The notes under the pieces were generated by a model that was not told the DNA's origin, did not search any database, and was given only the letters and a program-made list of their open reading frames with translations. The position numbers and the translations under genes are program-made. A stretch of DNA of 64,000 bases from an uncultured Saprospiraceae bacterium (GTDB lineage Bacteria; Bacteroidota; Bacteroidia; Chitinophagales; Saprospiraceae), in the NCBI GenBank assembly GCA_937959115.1, contig CALGAW010000011.1:98449-162448 (forward strand), given 5' to 3'. Below are positions 1 to 10,032 of the stretch, in pieces. Position 1 is the first letter of the stretch; every line of letters begins with the position of its first letter.

Positions 1-317
1 CCACAGCTTAAATTTATTTCTAGTTATATCTTTTCTAATTTTTCGTCTAAACAATTTGTTAGACGAATCATTGCAAAAATGACTCTACCATATTTGATTT
101 AATCAGAACAATTACGTTTATATTTACTTTATAACAAATTAGCATATAGAATGTTGTGAGAGCGATTAAATTATTTATTATTTTATTATAAATGAATAAT
201 TTTTCTTATTCCTTAATTATTATTATGATTTTACTACCCTTCTAATTTGGATAAATCGTTTTTTTACTTTTTATTGCAGTTCATGTATTTAAAAATTGAT
301 AATAAATAAAGAACAAT
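1..317. other. A+T-rich stretch without a gene
   Basis: Strongly A+T-rich sequence with no convincing reading frame, hairpin or repeat on either strand. It presumably carries the promoter of the START-like gene that follows, but I could not pick out a convincing -33/-7 pair. Confidence 0.5.
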
Positions 318-698
318 ATGAATAGAGTTTCTTTTGAAATGGAATTCTTGTTCAGAGCATCTCCTACCATTTTATATAAATTTTTATCAACACCAAATTG
401 TCTAATAAGATGGTTTTGTGATTCTGTTGATATTACTGATGACGTATTCACATACACCTGGGATGGTGCAGAAGAAGTAGCACAGTTAATCGATGATATT
501 GAAAATGAACGACTAAAATTTAAATGGGAAGATGCCGAGAGTGATGAGGAGTTTCTAGAATTCAGATTTAAAAAATCTCCAGTTACAGGTGAAACCATCT
601 GCGAAATTTCAGATTGGTGCGATAGTGATGAAGTTGATGAACAAAAACAACTGTGGACAACACAAATGGCTCAATTAAGAAGAGAAACAGGTGGATAA
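318..698 (+). CDS. START-like domain protein (Bacteroidota type)
   Basis: A 126-residue cytosolic protein with no signal peptide. The order of segments (N-terminal strand MNRVSFEMEFLFRASP, an LxTPxxLxxWF-like helix, a strand with TYTWDGAEEVAQ, a closing strand FRFKKSPVTGETICEISDW and a long C-terminal helix) matches the small START/AHSA1-like family of Bacteroidota, which forms a helix-grip hydrophobic pocket. The ligand is unknown for the family. The protein is very acidic in the middle and at residues 95-110. ATG at 318 is the only start that keeps the first strand. It stands alone, about 100 bp before the SPFH gene on the same strand. Family assignment is fairly sure; function is not. Confidence 0.85.
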   Translation: MNRVSFEMEFLFRASPTILYKFLSTPNCLIRWFCDSVDITDDVFTYTWDGAEEVAQLIDDIENERLKFKWEDAESDEEFLEFRFKKSPVTGETICEISDWCDSDEVDEQKQLWTTQMAQLRRETGG

Positions 699-802
699 CA
701 CTTGATCTCTTTATCAAATAAACAGCATACATTTTTTGAAACACTACTTTTCTTTTCACATGAGAAGAATATTCTTATTTTTCTATAAGTAAAATTCAAT
801 TT

Positions 803-1804
803 ATGGGACTTTTTGATTTTATAAGAGGTGAATTAATTGAGGTAATCGATTGGGTAGAAACTGACAAAGATATCATATTATGGAAGTTTCCTGATAAGGA
901 TGCAAACATAAAACATGGTGCTAAGTTAACTGTTCGAGAATCTCAACGTGCCCTTTTCCTTGATGAGGGACAATTTGCAGATGAATATGCTCCTGGGATG
1001 CATACATTGATTACGGATAACATGCCTGTCATGACTTCGCTTAGAAGTTGGAAACATGGTTTTGATTCTCCGTTCAAGGCTGATGTATACTTTGTGAGTA
1101 CTAAGCAGTTTACTAACCTTAAATGGGGTACACCAAATCCAATTATCCTAAGGGATCCTGAATTTAAGCAAGTTCGAGTCAAGGCTTTTGGTACTTATTT
1201 TATAAAGGTATCCGATCCTAAGAAACTCTTTAAAGAATTTGCAGGCACTAAACCTATTGTACGAGTTGACGAAGTTGTCAATAGTATGCGAGATATCATT
1301 GCTCCAAAGTTTGCAGAAGCACTTGCAGAATCAGGCGTTTCAGTCATGGACATGGTTTCTAACTATTCTGAATTAGGTGAGAAGATTCTACCCTTATTGA
1401 AGGATGAATTTGAACCATTTGGCATTGAGTTGACTAAATTTCAGATTACGAGTACTACCCTTCCTAAAGAAGTTGAGGAGTTCTACGATAAGATGACCAA
1501 TATGAACATGGTTGACGACATGAACAAGTTTACCAAGTTTCAGACTGCTCAAGCCATAGAAAAAGCTGCTGATAATCCTGGCGGTGGTGGCGGTGAAGGA
1601 ATAGGAATGGGAATGGGCTTTGGAATGGCAAAAATGATGATGAACGATATGGACAAACCTGCTAACCAGCAGCAAGGAGAAGCTCCTCAATCCAAGGAAG
1701 ATATCCTAAAGTTGTTGAAAGAACTTGGCGGATTAAAAGAAGCAGGGATATTGACAGATGAAGAATTTAATGAGAAAAAGACAGAATTACTGAAGAAATT
1801 GTAA
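803..1804 (+). CDS. SPFH-domain protein with C-terminal SHOCT domain
   Basis: A 333-residue protein of the YdjI / virion-core-protein-like branch of the SPFH (stomatin/prohibitin) superfamily. The start MGLFDFIRGELIEVIDW is characteristic of that branch. The SPFH fold covers about residues 20-240, followed by a Gly/Met-rich linker (about 255-275, GEGIGMGMGFGMAKMMM) and a C-terminal SHOCT segment (about 302-333, SKEDILKLLKELGGLKEAG then LTDEEFNEKKTELLKKL). SPFH proteins form membrane-associated oligomeric scaffolds; SHOCT is a short oligomerisation or targeting motif. There is no transmembrane helix, so membrane contact would be peripheral. The zinc ribbon found between these domains in some relatives is absent. 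A clear terminator follows, so transcription ends here. Confidence 0.85.
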   Translation: MGLFDFIRGELIEVIDWVETDKDIILWKFPDKDANIKHGAKLTVRESQRALFLDEGQFADEYAPGMHTLITDNMPVMTSLRSWKHGFDSPFKADVYFVSTKQFTNLKWGTPNPIILRDPEFKQVRVKAFGTYFIKVSDPKKLFKEFAGTKPIVRVDEVVNSMRDIIAPKFAEALAESGVSVMDMVSNYSELGEKILPLLKDEFEPFGIELTKFQITSTTLPKEVEEFYDKMTNMNMVDDMNKFTKFQTAQAIEKAADNPGGGGGEGIGMGMGFGMAKMMMNDMDKPANQQQGEAPQSKEDILKLLKELGGLKEAGILTDEEFNEKKTELLKKL

Positions 1805-1829
1805 TTCGAAAATATAATTTGTTGAATAT

Positions 1830-1862
1830 ACAGTCGTCAATAATCTGGCGACTGTTTTTTTT
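1830..1862 (+). terminator. Rho-independent terminator after the SPFH gene
   Basis: Inverted repeat CAGTCG (1831-1836) and CGACTG (1849-1854), extendable by one A-T pair, with a 12-base loop and followed directly by eight T residues. It lies 26 bases past the stop codon of the SPFH gene. Confidence 0.8.
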
Positions 1863-2179
1863 ACCCTACTTTTTCATTTTCTTTCTACACCCAAAACTAG
1901 AAACACACCTCATATTCATTCTCTATTCAATTGTATCTGTTCGATTTGTATCCTAGTAGCCTTTTCAAATGAATGGAATTCAATTAATTTTTGATTCTTA
2001 TAAGTGAATTAAAGTTAGTACTATTCGCTCTAATGAATTATCTACGAATTTTATTTGTTTGGTATATTTTGAGTACCTTAGTCACTCTGATTTGTTTAAA
2101 AAATAATGGTCAGGCATCAAAATTGTAAAGTGTTTATTGGAAAATCAACTTTCAATAACTAATTTCGTAAAAAAAATAT
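1863..2179. other. Intergenic stretch, nothing recognised
   Basis: 317 bases of A+T-rich sequence with no plausible gene. It should hold the promoter of the secreted-protein gene at 2180, but no clear promoter pair stands out. Confidence 0.5.
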
Positions 2180-2986
2180 ATGAAACGGTTACTTTTACTT
2201 TCAATCCTTCTAGCATCCTTCACATTTGTTTTTGCTCAAGACAAGGAAAAATGTGCAAATAACCCTTCTGTTCAGATGGGTGATATCGATCCTGCTCCTT
2301 TAATGGCTAAACAAGGTGGAACAATTTCTTTTAGCTATTTTGAGAATCTACTCGATTATAAAAACTTTGAAGGTGATCCAGTCATCGTGAATATCTGTTT
2401 TTCCAACATCGCACCAAAAGAAGGAGTGAAGTCAATAATTGGTGAATTTAAGGATCATTTCAAATGGAAATATGATGCGACTAAAAACTGCCTAAGAGGA
2501 ACGCAGAGAAAAACGATCCCTGGTGGTGATGGTGGTCTTATCAAGGTAGAATTCAAACAAGTGAAAGTCATCCCTTGTCATAATAATCAATCTGGATTTA
2601 AAGTCACCGTTGAAGCTCCAGCCTGCATGGAAGGAGTGAACGAAACCATTGATGATACTGAGTATGTCTACACTTGTACGATTGTTTCACCTCCAGCTAT
2701 TTTAACTAGCTTTACTAGCATGATCAAAGACTGCAAAGGGGTATTAAAATGGGCAACTGTCAGCGAAGAAGACTTCTGCCACTTCGAACTCGAAAAAAGT
2801 ACCGATGGCATGCGCTATCAGACAATTGACGCCGAGCTAGACCGTACAGAAGATGATGAAGGCTACACTTATAACTATACTGATCCCAACTTATCTAAAG
2901 TTAATTTTTATCGTCTAAAGAGCGATGATGGTCAAGGTGGGCACTACTATAGCAAAAAAATCATTTTAGAGAAGAATTGCCAGTAA
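2180..2986 (+). CDS. Secreted protein with Bacteroidota Ig/FN3-like C-terminal segment
   Basis: 268 residues with a clear Sec signal peptide (MKRLLLLSILLASFTFVFAQ, cut after AQ). The middle carries paired cysteines and is not recognised. The last 85 residues, including LKWATVSEEDFCHFELEKS, DGMRYQTI and NFYRLKSDDGQGGHYYSK, match the widespread Bacteroidota segment that normally sits just before a T9SS sorting domain. Here the protein stops at KIILEKNCQ, where the linker to a YPNP-type sorting domain would usually begin, so it is either a shortened member or a soluble periplasmic/outer protein. No partner gene adjoins it: more than 500 bases follow before the next gene. Confidence 0.8.
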   Translation: MKRLLLLSILLASFTFVFAQDKEKCANNPSVQMGDIDPAPLMAKQGGTISFSYFENLLDYKNFEGDPVIVNICFSNIAPKEGVKSIIGEFKDHFKWKYDATKNCLRGTQRKTIPGGDGGLIKVEFKQVKVIPCHNNQSGFKVTVEAPACMEGVNETIDDTEYVYTCTIVSPPAILTSFTSMIKDCKGVLKWATVSEEDFCHFELEKSTDGMRYQTIDAELDRTEDDEGYTYNYTDPNLSKVNFYRLKSDDGQGGHYYSKKIILEKNCQ

Positions 2987-3558
2987 TTAATTATTAATGC
3001 AATTGACTTTCGAGAATTATCCCCTCGTTCGGAATAACAGTTACTTGTTATCATTCAACTATTAAAATATTCAATTCGTTAGGTCAACTGATTCGATCAA
3101 AGGCTGTAACAAAGAGCTAAGTTTCAATGAATCTTATCAATTTTTCCAAAGATATTTGTTTACTTTACACGGAAAATAAGGAGAATAGTCAGCAAGAAAC
3201 TTATTAAATTATAAGTTTTTAGAAAAAAATTTGCTTAAAAGAGAAACAATTCCTGTATTTTCACTATTTAAAAATCACTATATTTAAACGCATTTAAATT
3301 AAAGCCTTACAGGTATTCTGGCGTAACTATCGAATCGATTTTATTAAGTAACATTAAAGGGAAAAACCATGGAATTTCGAGCTTTTCTTATTGAAATGAC
3401 CTAATTTAATAACAAATATTCGGGTAAAAATTTTGTAAAAAAGATTCAAATCCTATTCATCTCTTTAGGAGAAAAGAGGTATATTTAGTAATCATTCTAT
3501 TGATTTACAACATATTAAATAAGTTGTAATTTTTTAAAGACTGCTAATATTCTTTCTT
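2987..3558. other. Intergenic stretch before the polysaccharide operon
   Basis: 572 bases, very A+T-rich, without a convincing gene or strong terminator. Its length and position suggest a regulatory leader for the two-gene secreted-enzyme operon at 3559-10011, but I cannot name an operator. Confidence 0.45.
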
Positions 3559-6500
3559 ATGACGAACCTAAAACATTCCCTTGCCCTACCTCTTATTGTA
3601 TTTATCCAATTCATTCTACCTTACCAATTGCTGGCAGATAATAGTTGTAACCAGTTTACAAATCCTGAATTTGACAACGGACTAACAGATTGGCAGTCCT
3701 GGGGAGACCCCGCTCAGGTAATCAATAGTGAAGCCTATATCGCAATCACGAACCCAGGAGCAGATCCTTGGAGCATTGGGTTTGCACAAAACGGGTCATC
3801 ACTGGAACAAGGAAAAGAATATCAGCTTTCCTACGAAGCTAGATCAACAGCCAATCGCCCACTTACCGTAAAACTAGGGCAAAATGGCGCACCCTATACC
3901 TCCTATGTCTTTTACAACGACAACTTGACAACTGCAATGACTACGTTCACGCATGTTTTCACAATGAACGATGCAAGTGATTTTGATACCAGACTAGAGT
4001 TTCACCTAGGAGGATTTAATGGTGATGTGATCATTGATAACGTTTGCTTGATGGAAACTAGTTGTTCCATTCAAAACTGTGAGCTTGTAGGTCCTGAGCC
4101 ATTTGATAGTGGACTTGGAAACTTCAGCTGCAATGGCTGCACAGCAAGTATAAATAATGGTACCGCTACTATTGACATCCCAAGTACAACACCAAATCCA
4201 TGGGATGTAAAATTTGCACACACACCTGTGGCACTTACACAAGGCAGCCAATATGAAATCTCTTTCGATGCAAGGGCACAAACCAACCGCTCTATCAAAT
4301 TAGTTTCTGCACTTGGTAGTGCACCGTTTACCCAATACTCAAATGCTGATTTTGCATTGACAACTACAATGGAAAGCTATAAAACAATCATTTCAATGCG
4401 TGCTCCTTCTGATCCCAGTGCCCTAATCGAATTCTACTTAGGTGTTGAGGCAGCAGATGTCGTTCTTGACAACATTTACATTCGATCAGTAGGATGTGGA
4501 CAGACAACTCAGGTAGAATTGACCGTATTTCTAGAAGGTTGTTACGACCTAGTTGCTGATAAATTGATTGCTGGATTACACCCCCTCGGTCTTTTACCTG
4601 GAGAAATTAACAATAATGATACGCTTGGTATCCTTCAGCCATATCAAGGAGCTCCTTGGTATTATACAGGAAGAGAAATGGAAAATTTCAATGAAAATTC
4701 TTACAATAATATTGCATTAAATACTGGGAATGGAACTGTTATTGACTGGGTTCTAGTTGCATTTCGGGAAGATGCAACCCCAACAACTACGGTTGGAAAA
4801 AAGGCAGGTCTGCTCATGGAAAATGGAACAGTCGTATTTCCAGAGCCTGTTGACTTTTTAGTCGATGGTGAAACGTATTATGTCAAGATAGATCATTGGT
4901 CTCATATTGGGGTTATGTCTCCAACTTCTGTAGCCGTTACAGGAGATGTGTTGACCTTTGACTTTACGACACAAAATTCCTACCTGTCTGGAGCAGGTTC
5001 TGCTTCAAAAGAAATAAAATCAGGCGTTTGGGCCATGTTTGCAGGAAACTGTGAGCAAGAAAATCAAATTGCAGGCTATGATATTAATGGAAATGATCGT
5101 CTGCTTTGGAATTTAGCAAATGGAATTTTCAATAAATATTTGTCAGCGGATATGAACCAAGACGGAGATATCAATGGAGATGACCGCATAATCTGGGATG
5201 CTAATAACGGAGTCTTTTCTAACCTTCAAAGCTCTACAGATCAAGACAATGATGGAGTTCTTGATGCTTCTGATAACTGCCCATCGATCGACAATCCTTT
5301 ACAAGAAGATGCAGATTCGGATAACGAGGGTGATGTCTGTGATGCCACACCTTATGGAATAGATAATGACGGTGATGGTTTTTTCCCTTATGGAACAATC
5401 CCTGATCCAGATGATAATGATGAATGTATTCCTGATAATGCACGACCAAATTGTGATGCAGATGGTGACGGAGTAATCAACTCTGCCGATAACTGTCCAA
5501 ATTTACCTGGTGACCCTACAAACAACGGATGCCCAATCAACGCCTTTCCAACTGATATCTTAGTGCATGCAAGAGGGTTTGTTGGAACAGAAGATATCGA
5601 GCTGGAAATCAATGGAACTGTTGTTCACACATGGAATGAGCTTCCGACTACACTCATGACTTATACGCACACTGTAACCACACCTGTTGTTTTAACTCAG
5701 CTCAGAGTCAATCTTATTGATGGTGGAATGATAAATGGTCAGGATCAGAATATTCAGGTGGATTATGTAGAAATAGATGGGATACAATACCAGACAGAAG
5801 ATCCAACTACAGAATCTCTTGGCACCTATGAACCAGCAACAGGGTGTGCTCAAGGATTTAAGAGTTCAGATCAACTGCATTGCACAGGATGGTTGGAATA
5901 TGACGTTCCTGCGATTACAGTTGGTGGACCACCACAACCAAACGAAGCACCAGAGATCGTAACCTATGGTGGACAGAATACCACAGTGAATCATTCGGAG
6001 AACGTTAATTTTTCAGTTGATTTAGAAGAAACAGATAACAATGCTGGCGATGATCACGATTGGACAATCATTGGTGGAAGTGACATGGGAGAATTTTCCA
6101 TAAATTCAATTACCGGTGTACTTTCTCTTTCTCAAAAGGATTTTGAAATGCCTATTGATTCCGATCAGAATAACGTGTATGAAGTTATGGTACAAGTAAG
6201 TGATAATGGAAACCCAATGATGAATGACCAGATCAACATTAATGTTAACATTACTGATCAACACCCTGAAGTAACTGGGCATGTCAAGGGTAGTACATAC
6301 ATTGCTCCAACTGCTCCGACGTACCTTCCTGTTTATGACACAGCATGGCAAATGTTTGGACTAGCAACTCCGGCACAAGCAGCGAACTACTTTGCAGCAT
6401 TGCGAAGCTATGGATTCACAGGAACATGGGCAAGTGTTTTACACCATGCACCTGCACGATTGAACGATAACTTTAAGAATGGTGGCCAAATGGGCAGCAT

Positions 6501-7275
6501 CATCAACGGTGAAGTTGTATTGAGTCCAGCATATATCGCTCGAGTGAATGCGATTCTTGATGAAGCGGAGTTGGCTGGAATGAAAGTAGGGATGCTGGTG
6601 AACTGGCAAAACTTGTACCTTCCTGGTGGCGGGGCTGATAGTGGAAATCCAAAGAGTAATCAAGTACGTGGAATTATAGATGAGTCAAACGCTTGTGCCT
6701 ATGGTCTTCAGATGATTAACGCTTTCGGATCACATCCTGCATTAAGCATGTGGGTTCTTGGTGGAGATGCAGGCGGAAACAATTACAACAGACAAAAAGG
6801 AATATGGGAAATCATGGCCAACTGTATGATTCCACTAACAGATCTTGAATTTAATCATCACCTACCAACAGCCTACAGTGTTAGTAATCCGAATGGAGAT
6901 GGTCATTTAAACTATCAAGATGCTTACTGGTTGCAAATGGTTGCTCCTGAAACAGGACATACCCAAGGTCATGCCCAAACACAAGCACAGTTAACAACCG
7001 CTGTCAATGCTTATTCAATTCCGGTCTGGCAAGGAGAAGCACGTTATTTTGGTATTAATTATCCTTGGGTAGGAAGCTATATCAATCCTGGAGTAGCGGA
7101 GATGGTTGCTGATGCACAAGCTGCAGAAAATGCCGGTGTGGGTGGTTACGTATACGGAAACGGTAGGCGTTGGGGCTGGTGTTTATCTTCTAGTACACAA
7201 CCTTGTAATCCGAATAATATTGGAGCTACATTTGGTCCAGCAGAGACAGCTGTAATAAACGTTTTTTCGAATTAA
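3559..7275 (+). CDS. Secreted multidomain glycoside hydrolase, GH140/apiosidase-like
   Basis: 1238 residues. Order read from sequence: signal peptide (1-27); two CBM4/9-like jelly rolls (about 28-165 and 174-314, each ending in VIIDN/VVLDN-type strands); the module shared with two other proteins in this window (about 319-558), ending in two dockerin-like calcium repeats (YDINGNDRLLWN, DMNQDGDINGDDRIIWD); thrombospondin type-3 calcium repeats (about 560-660); a CBM36/60-like calcium-dependent xylan-binding domain (about 665-787); a cadherin-like domain (about 794-901); and a C-terminal TIM-barrel-like catalytic domain (about 902-1238). The last resembles DUF4038/GH140, with WVLGGDAGG (Asp1070) and PVWQGEARYFG (Glu1160) as candidate catalytic acids. 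It likely acts on plant or algal wall polysaccharide outside the cell. It has no T9SS tail. The next gene starts 21 bases on, so they are probably co-transcribed. GH140 is my best guess; the exact substrate is unknown. Confidence 0.75.
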   Translation: MTNLKHSLALPLIVFIQFILPYQLLADNSCNQFTNPEFDNGLTDWQSWGDPAQVINSEAYIAITNPGADPWSIGFAQNGSSLEQGKEYQLSYEARSTANRPLTVKLGQNGAPYTSYVFYNDNLTTAMTTFTHVFTMNDASDFDTRLEFHLGGFNGDVIIDNVCLMETSCSIQNCELVGPEPFDSGLGNFSCNGCTASINNGTATIDIPSTTPNPWDVKFAHTPVALTQGSQYEISFDARAQTNRSIKLVSALGSAPFTQYSNADFALTTTMESYKTIISMRAPSDPSALIEFYLGVEAADVVLDNIYIRSVGCGQTTQVELTVFLEGCYDLVADKLIAGLHPLGLLPGEINNNDTLGILQPYQGAPWYYTGREMENFNENSYNNIALNTGNGTVIDWVLVAFREDATPTTTVGKKAGLLMENGTVVFPEPVDFLVDGETYYVKIDHWSHIGVMSPTSVAVTGDVLTFDFTTQNSYLSGAGSASKEIKSGVWAMFAGNCEQENQIAGYDINGNDRLLWNLANGIFNKYLSADMNQDGDINGDDRIIWDANNGVFSNLQSSTDQDNDGVLDASDNCPSIDNPLQEDADSDNEGDVCDATPYGIDNDGDGFFPYGTIPDPDDNDECIPDNARPNCDADGDGVINSADNCPNLPGDPTNNGCPINAFPTDILVHARGFVGTEDIELEINGTVVHTWNELPTTLMTYTHTVTTPVVLTQLRVNLIDGGMINGQDQNIQVDYVEIDGIQYQTEDPTTESLGTYEPATGCAQGFKSSDQLHCTGWLEYDVPAITVGGPPQPNEAPEIVTYGGQNTTVNHSENVNFSVDLEETDNNAGDDHDWTIIGGSDMGEFSINSITGVLSLSQKDFEMPIDSDQNNVYEVMVQVSDNGNPMMNDQININVNITDQHPEVTGHVKGSTYIAPTAPTYLPVYDTAWQMFGLATPAQAANYFAALRSYGFTGTWASVLHHAPARLNDNFKNGGQMGSIINGEVVLSPAYIARVNAILDEAELAGMKVGMLVNWQNLYLPGGGADSGNPKSNQVRGIIDESNACAYGLQMINAFGSHPALSMWVLGGDAGGNNYNRQKGIWEIMANCMIPLTDLEFNHHLPTAYSVSNPNGDGHLNYQDAYWLQMVAPETGHTQGHAQTQAQLTTAVNAYSIPVWQGEARYFGINYPWVGSYINPGVAEMVADAQAAENAGVGGYVYGNGRRWGWCLSSSTQPCNPNNIGATFGPAETAVINVFSN

Positions 7276-7296
7276 TATCGCCTTAGAATTCTTACT

Positions 7297-10011
7297 ATGA
7301 AATCGTTATATATTTTGATTCTTCTAGCCTTGACTGCTAGTGTTTCTGCTCAGAATTGGCAGCAAATCCCAATGGTGAGCCAACAGATATTAGACAATGG
7401 TATTCAGCATGGTGGTGAAGGCTGCCAGTGGCCACTTGCCCTTTCGATGAGTGATGATGCCTCCTTGATGTTGTTTGGGACGGATGTTGGTGGATTGTAC
7501 AAAAGCCTTGATGAAGGAGAATACTGGGAACCAGCAAATACAGGATTTAACGCAAGGGGAACCTGCGCATTTGCTATTGATCCTTTTAATTCATCGCGTG
7601 CATTAGCGGTAGGAGCTAATTCTATAGCGCTTAGCACGTATCATGGCGTTTACCTTACTACTGACAAGGCAACGACATGGAATCACGTCCTAAAGGCCAA
7701 CAACCTTAGTTATAGAGACCGAAGAGATCAGATTGCATTTGATCCTTCGTCTTATGATGCAGGTCTTGGGTATTGCACAGATGCTTATTGGATTACTGAT
7801 GATCAAACGACCATTCCTTCAACTGGATTGTTTAAAAGTACGGATGGAGGGCAGAACTGGTTTAAGTTATCGGGTCAGTTTGTACATGCAATCCTTAAAA
7901 TCTCAATGAATGGAACTATTTATGTAGGAAATGGTCAGGGATTATTTCGTAGTACTAATAATGGAAATTCTTTTAACCAAGTCCATTTCGGAGCAGTAAC
8001 TGGTATTGATCTATTTAAAAATAACCCATCTAGAGTTTTCTTCTGTGGAGCAGGCAAGGTTTATAGTTCATGGGATCAAGGCACAACAAAAACAACGATT
8101 ACACCGAATGGGTTAAACAATGCTGACTTAAACAGAATTACTGTTTCTCCACACAATCCAATGGAGATGGTTATGCAAACTGGTTCTCAATGGCAATGGC
8201 CTACACAAGCCCGACGGTTTCATACCGCTGATGGTGGGTACAACTGGACAGAAGCAGGATTGGATCTTTCTAATTCATTTATGTACCATAGCCTTAGAGA
8301 TCAAGATTTCCAATGGCACCCAACTAAGCCAAATGAGGTTTGGACATTAGGAGGAGATATGATTCTTAAATCATTTGATAAAGGGCATAATTGGGAATGG
8401 AAATCTAGTGGCTATTCTGCAATGCTCATCGGTGGATCGTTTGCTTTTAATGTGAATAATCCTGATCTAATGTATGTCGGATCACAAGATTACAACGGAA
8501 CAGTGACAAAAGATGGTGGTAAAACTTGGGAAGTCATTGACTTGTATGGTTCAGTTTGGGGAGGCTTTATCTATGGTGGCTATGCGTTAAACCAACAAGT
8601 CTATTATGGTGCACGAGCAACGTGCTGGACCTGTCCTAGGCAAATTGCAATTACCTATGATGCTGGGGCAACCTATAATCATACAAATATTACCTTAAAT
8701 GGTCTTGATTTCTCTTATGGCAGTCCCACGAACCCTACTATTGCATTTTGTTCAAATTATAGAACGACTGATGGAGGTTATAACTGGTCACCGATGAACA
8801 ATTGTAAGGCTGTTGCAACACATAACCGTTCTAACATAAACGAATTGATTGGGATTAGTGATAATAGAATCGTCGTTTCTACAAATCAAGGGCAATGGTG
8901 GACTAATGTCTATACGCATTCCAATAATATTGTAGATGTCGCGCATGATCACATAAACGATATCTTCTATTTTGTTTCGAATGACGCCTTGTTTTCTTTT
9001 AATAGAGCAACGAATAATTTTACAGATCTTACTTACAAAACTCCAGGAGACCAATATGGTTGGAGACGGTTTAAAACAGTTGCTGTTGATCCTGTTGAGA
9101 CCAATATTATTTATGCTGGTAGTAAACGAGATATCTACAAAACAGAGAGCGCTTTTGTTCGGTCACTAGACTATGGTCAGACATGGGAGTTAATGAATCA
9201 TAATGTGCTGACAGGTCAATCTTATTCTGGATTGGCAGGCGGACAGGAGGTAAAATACATTCGAGTACATCCTCAAACTAGAGAAGCATGGGTTTCAACC
9301 TCAACTTTTGGAAACTGGAAAATTGCCCCACCATGTGCAGATGTCACACTGTCTATCAAAGTAGGACTTGAAGGCTGTATGGACGTTTCCACTGGTCAGA
9401 TGTCTTCTAATTTACAAGGGTTTGATCTGTTGCCTGATCTTCAGCCATACGGAATCGCTCCTTGGAATTATAATGGGACAGAAGGACAGGGTTGGACCAT
9501 GGCTGACTATCCAGTTGGCTCCATTGATTGGGTGCTAGTATCCTTTAGGACAGGGCTAGATAAGACGACGGAAGTTGCTCGCACAGCAGCAGTAGTGCTA
9601 GAAGACGGTACACTTGATTTTGTTGATCCAAGGGCATTATCTGGCTGTTCTGGCAGTTCTTTTTATGTTAAGATCGAACACAGGAATCATTTGAGCGTTT
9701 TATCACCGACTCCAGTTGATTTGTTGAATGGGGTGTTGACCTATGACTTTACCGCACAAGACAGTTATTTATCTGGTGCTGGGCAGAAAGAACTAATACC
9801 AGGAAAATGGGTAATGTATTCAGGTGATGGCGATCAGCTTTCGACTCCTGTCGGTCAAGACATTAATGGTGCTGATAACACACTTTGGCTGCCAAACAAT
9901 GGAATGTTTAATCTTTACACAGAATGGGATTATAATCTGGATGGTGATATTAATGGAAATGATAAGTTGTTGTGGAATGTGAATAATGGGGTGTTTAGTA
10001 CGTTGGATTAG
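7297..10011 (+). CDS. Secreted GH74/sialidase-like beta-propeller with dockerin-like module
   Basis: 904 residues with signal peptide MKSLYILILLALTASVSAQ. Residues about 20-675 carry repeated BNR-type blades (GTDVGGLYKSLDEGEYW, GLFKSTDGGQNW, GLFRSTNNGNSF, RTTDGGYNWSP), like GH74 xyloglucanases and VPS10/sialidase propellers. The Asp in TDVGG occupies the place of one catalytic Asp of GH74, but I cannot confirm the second. Residues about 678-904 are the shared module (LEGC, DWVLVSFR, KIEHRNHL, LTYDF), closing with GQDINGADNTLW and DYNLDGDINGNDKLLWN. It lies 21 bases after the GH140-like gene, so an enzyme pair attacking one polysaccharide is plausible. Function as a hydrolase is inferred; it could be a binding propeller. 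Confidence 0.75.
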   Translation: MKSLYILILLALTASVSAQNWQQIPMVSQQILDNGIQHGGEGCQWPLALSMSDDASLMLFGTDVGGLYKSLDEGEYWEPANTGFNARGTCAFAIDPFNSSRALAVGANSIALSTYHGVYLTTDKATTWNHVLKANNLSYRDRRDQIAFDPSSYDAGLGYCTDAYWITDDQTTIPSTGLFKSTDGGQNWFKLSGQFVHAILKISMNGTIYVGNGQGLFRSTNNGNSFNQVHFGAVTGIDLFKNNPSRVFFCGAGKVYSSWDQGTTKTTITPNGLNNADLNRITVSPHNPMEMVMQTGSQWQWPTQARRFHTADGGYNWTEAGLDLSNSFMYHSLRDQDFQWHPTKPNEVWTLGGDMILKSFDKGHNWEWKSSGYSAMLIGGSFAFNVNNPDLMYVGSQDYNGTVTKDGGKTWEVIDLYGSVWGGFIYGGYALNQQVYYGARATCWTCPRQIAITYDAGATYNHTNITLNGLDFSYGSPTNPTIAFCSNYRTTDGGYNWSPMNNCKAVATHNRSNINELIGISDNRIVVSTNQGQWWTNVYTHSNNIVDVAHDHINDIFYFVSNDALFSFNRATNNFTDLTYKTPGDQYGWRRFKTVAVDPVETNIIYAGSKRDIYKTESAFVRSLDYGQTWELMNHNVLTGQSYSGLAGGQEVKYIRVHPQTREAWVSTSTFGNWKIAPPCADVTLSIKVGLEGCMDVSTGQMSSNLQGFDLLPDLQPYGIAPWNYNGTEGQGWTMADYPVGSIDWVLVSFRTGLDKTTEVARTAAVVLEDGTLDFVDPRALSGCSGSSFYVKIEHRNHLSVLSPTPVDLLNGVLTYDFTAQDSYLSGAGQKELIPGKWVMYSGDGDQLSTPVGQDINGADNTLWLPNNGMFNLYTEWDYNLDGDINGNDKLLWNVNNGVFSTLD

Positions 10012-10032
10012 TTTTTTTTGGAAAAATCAATA

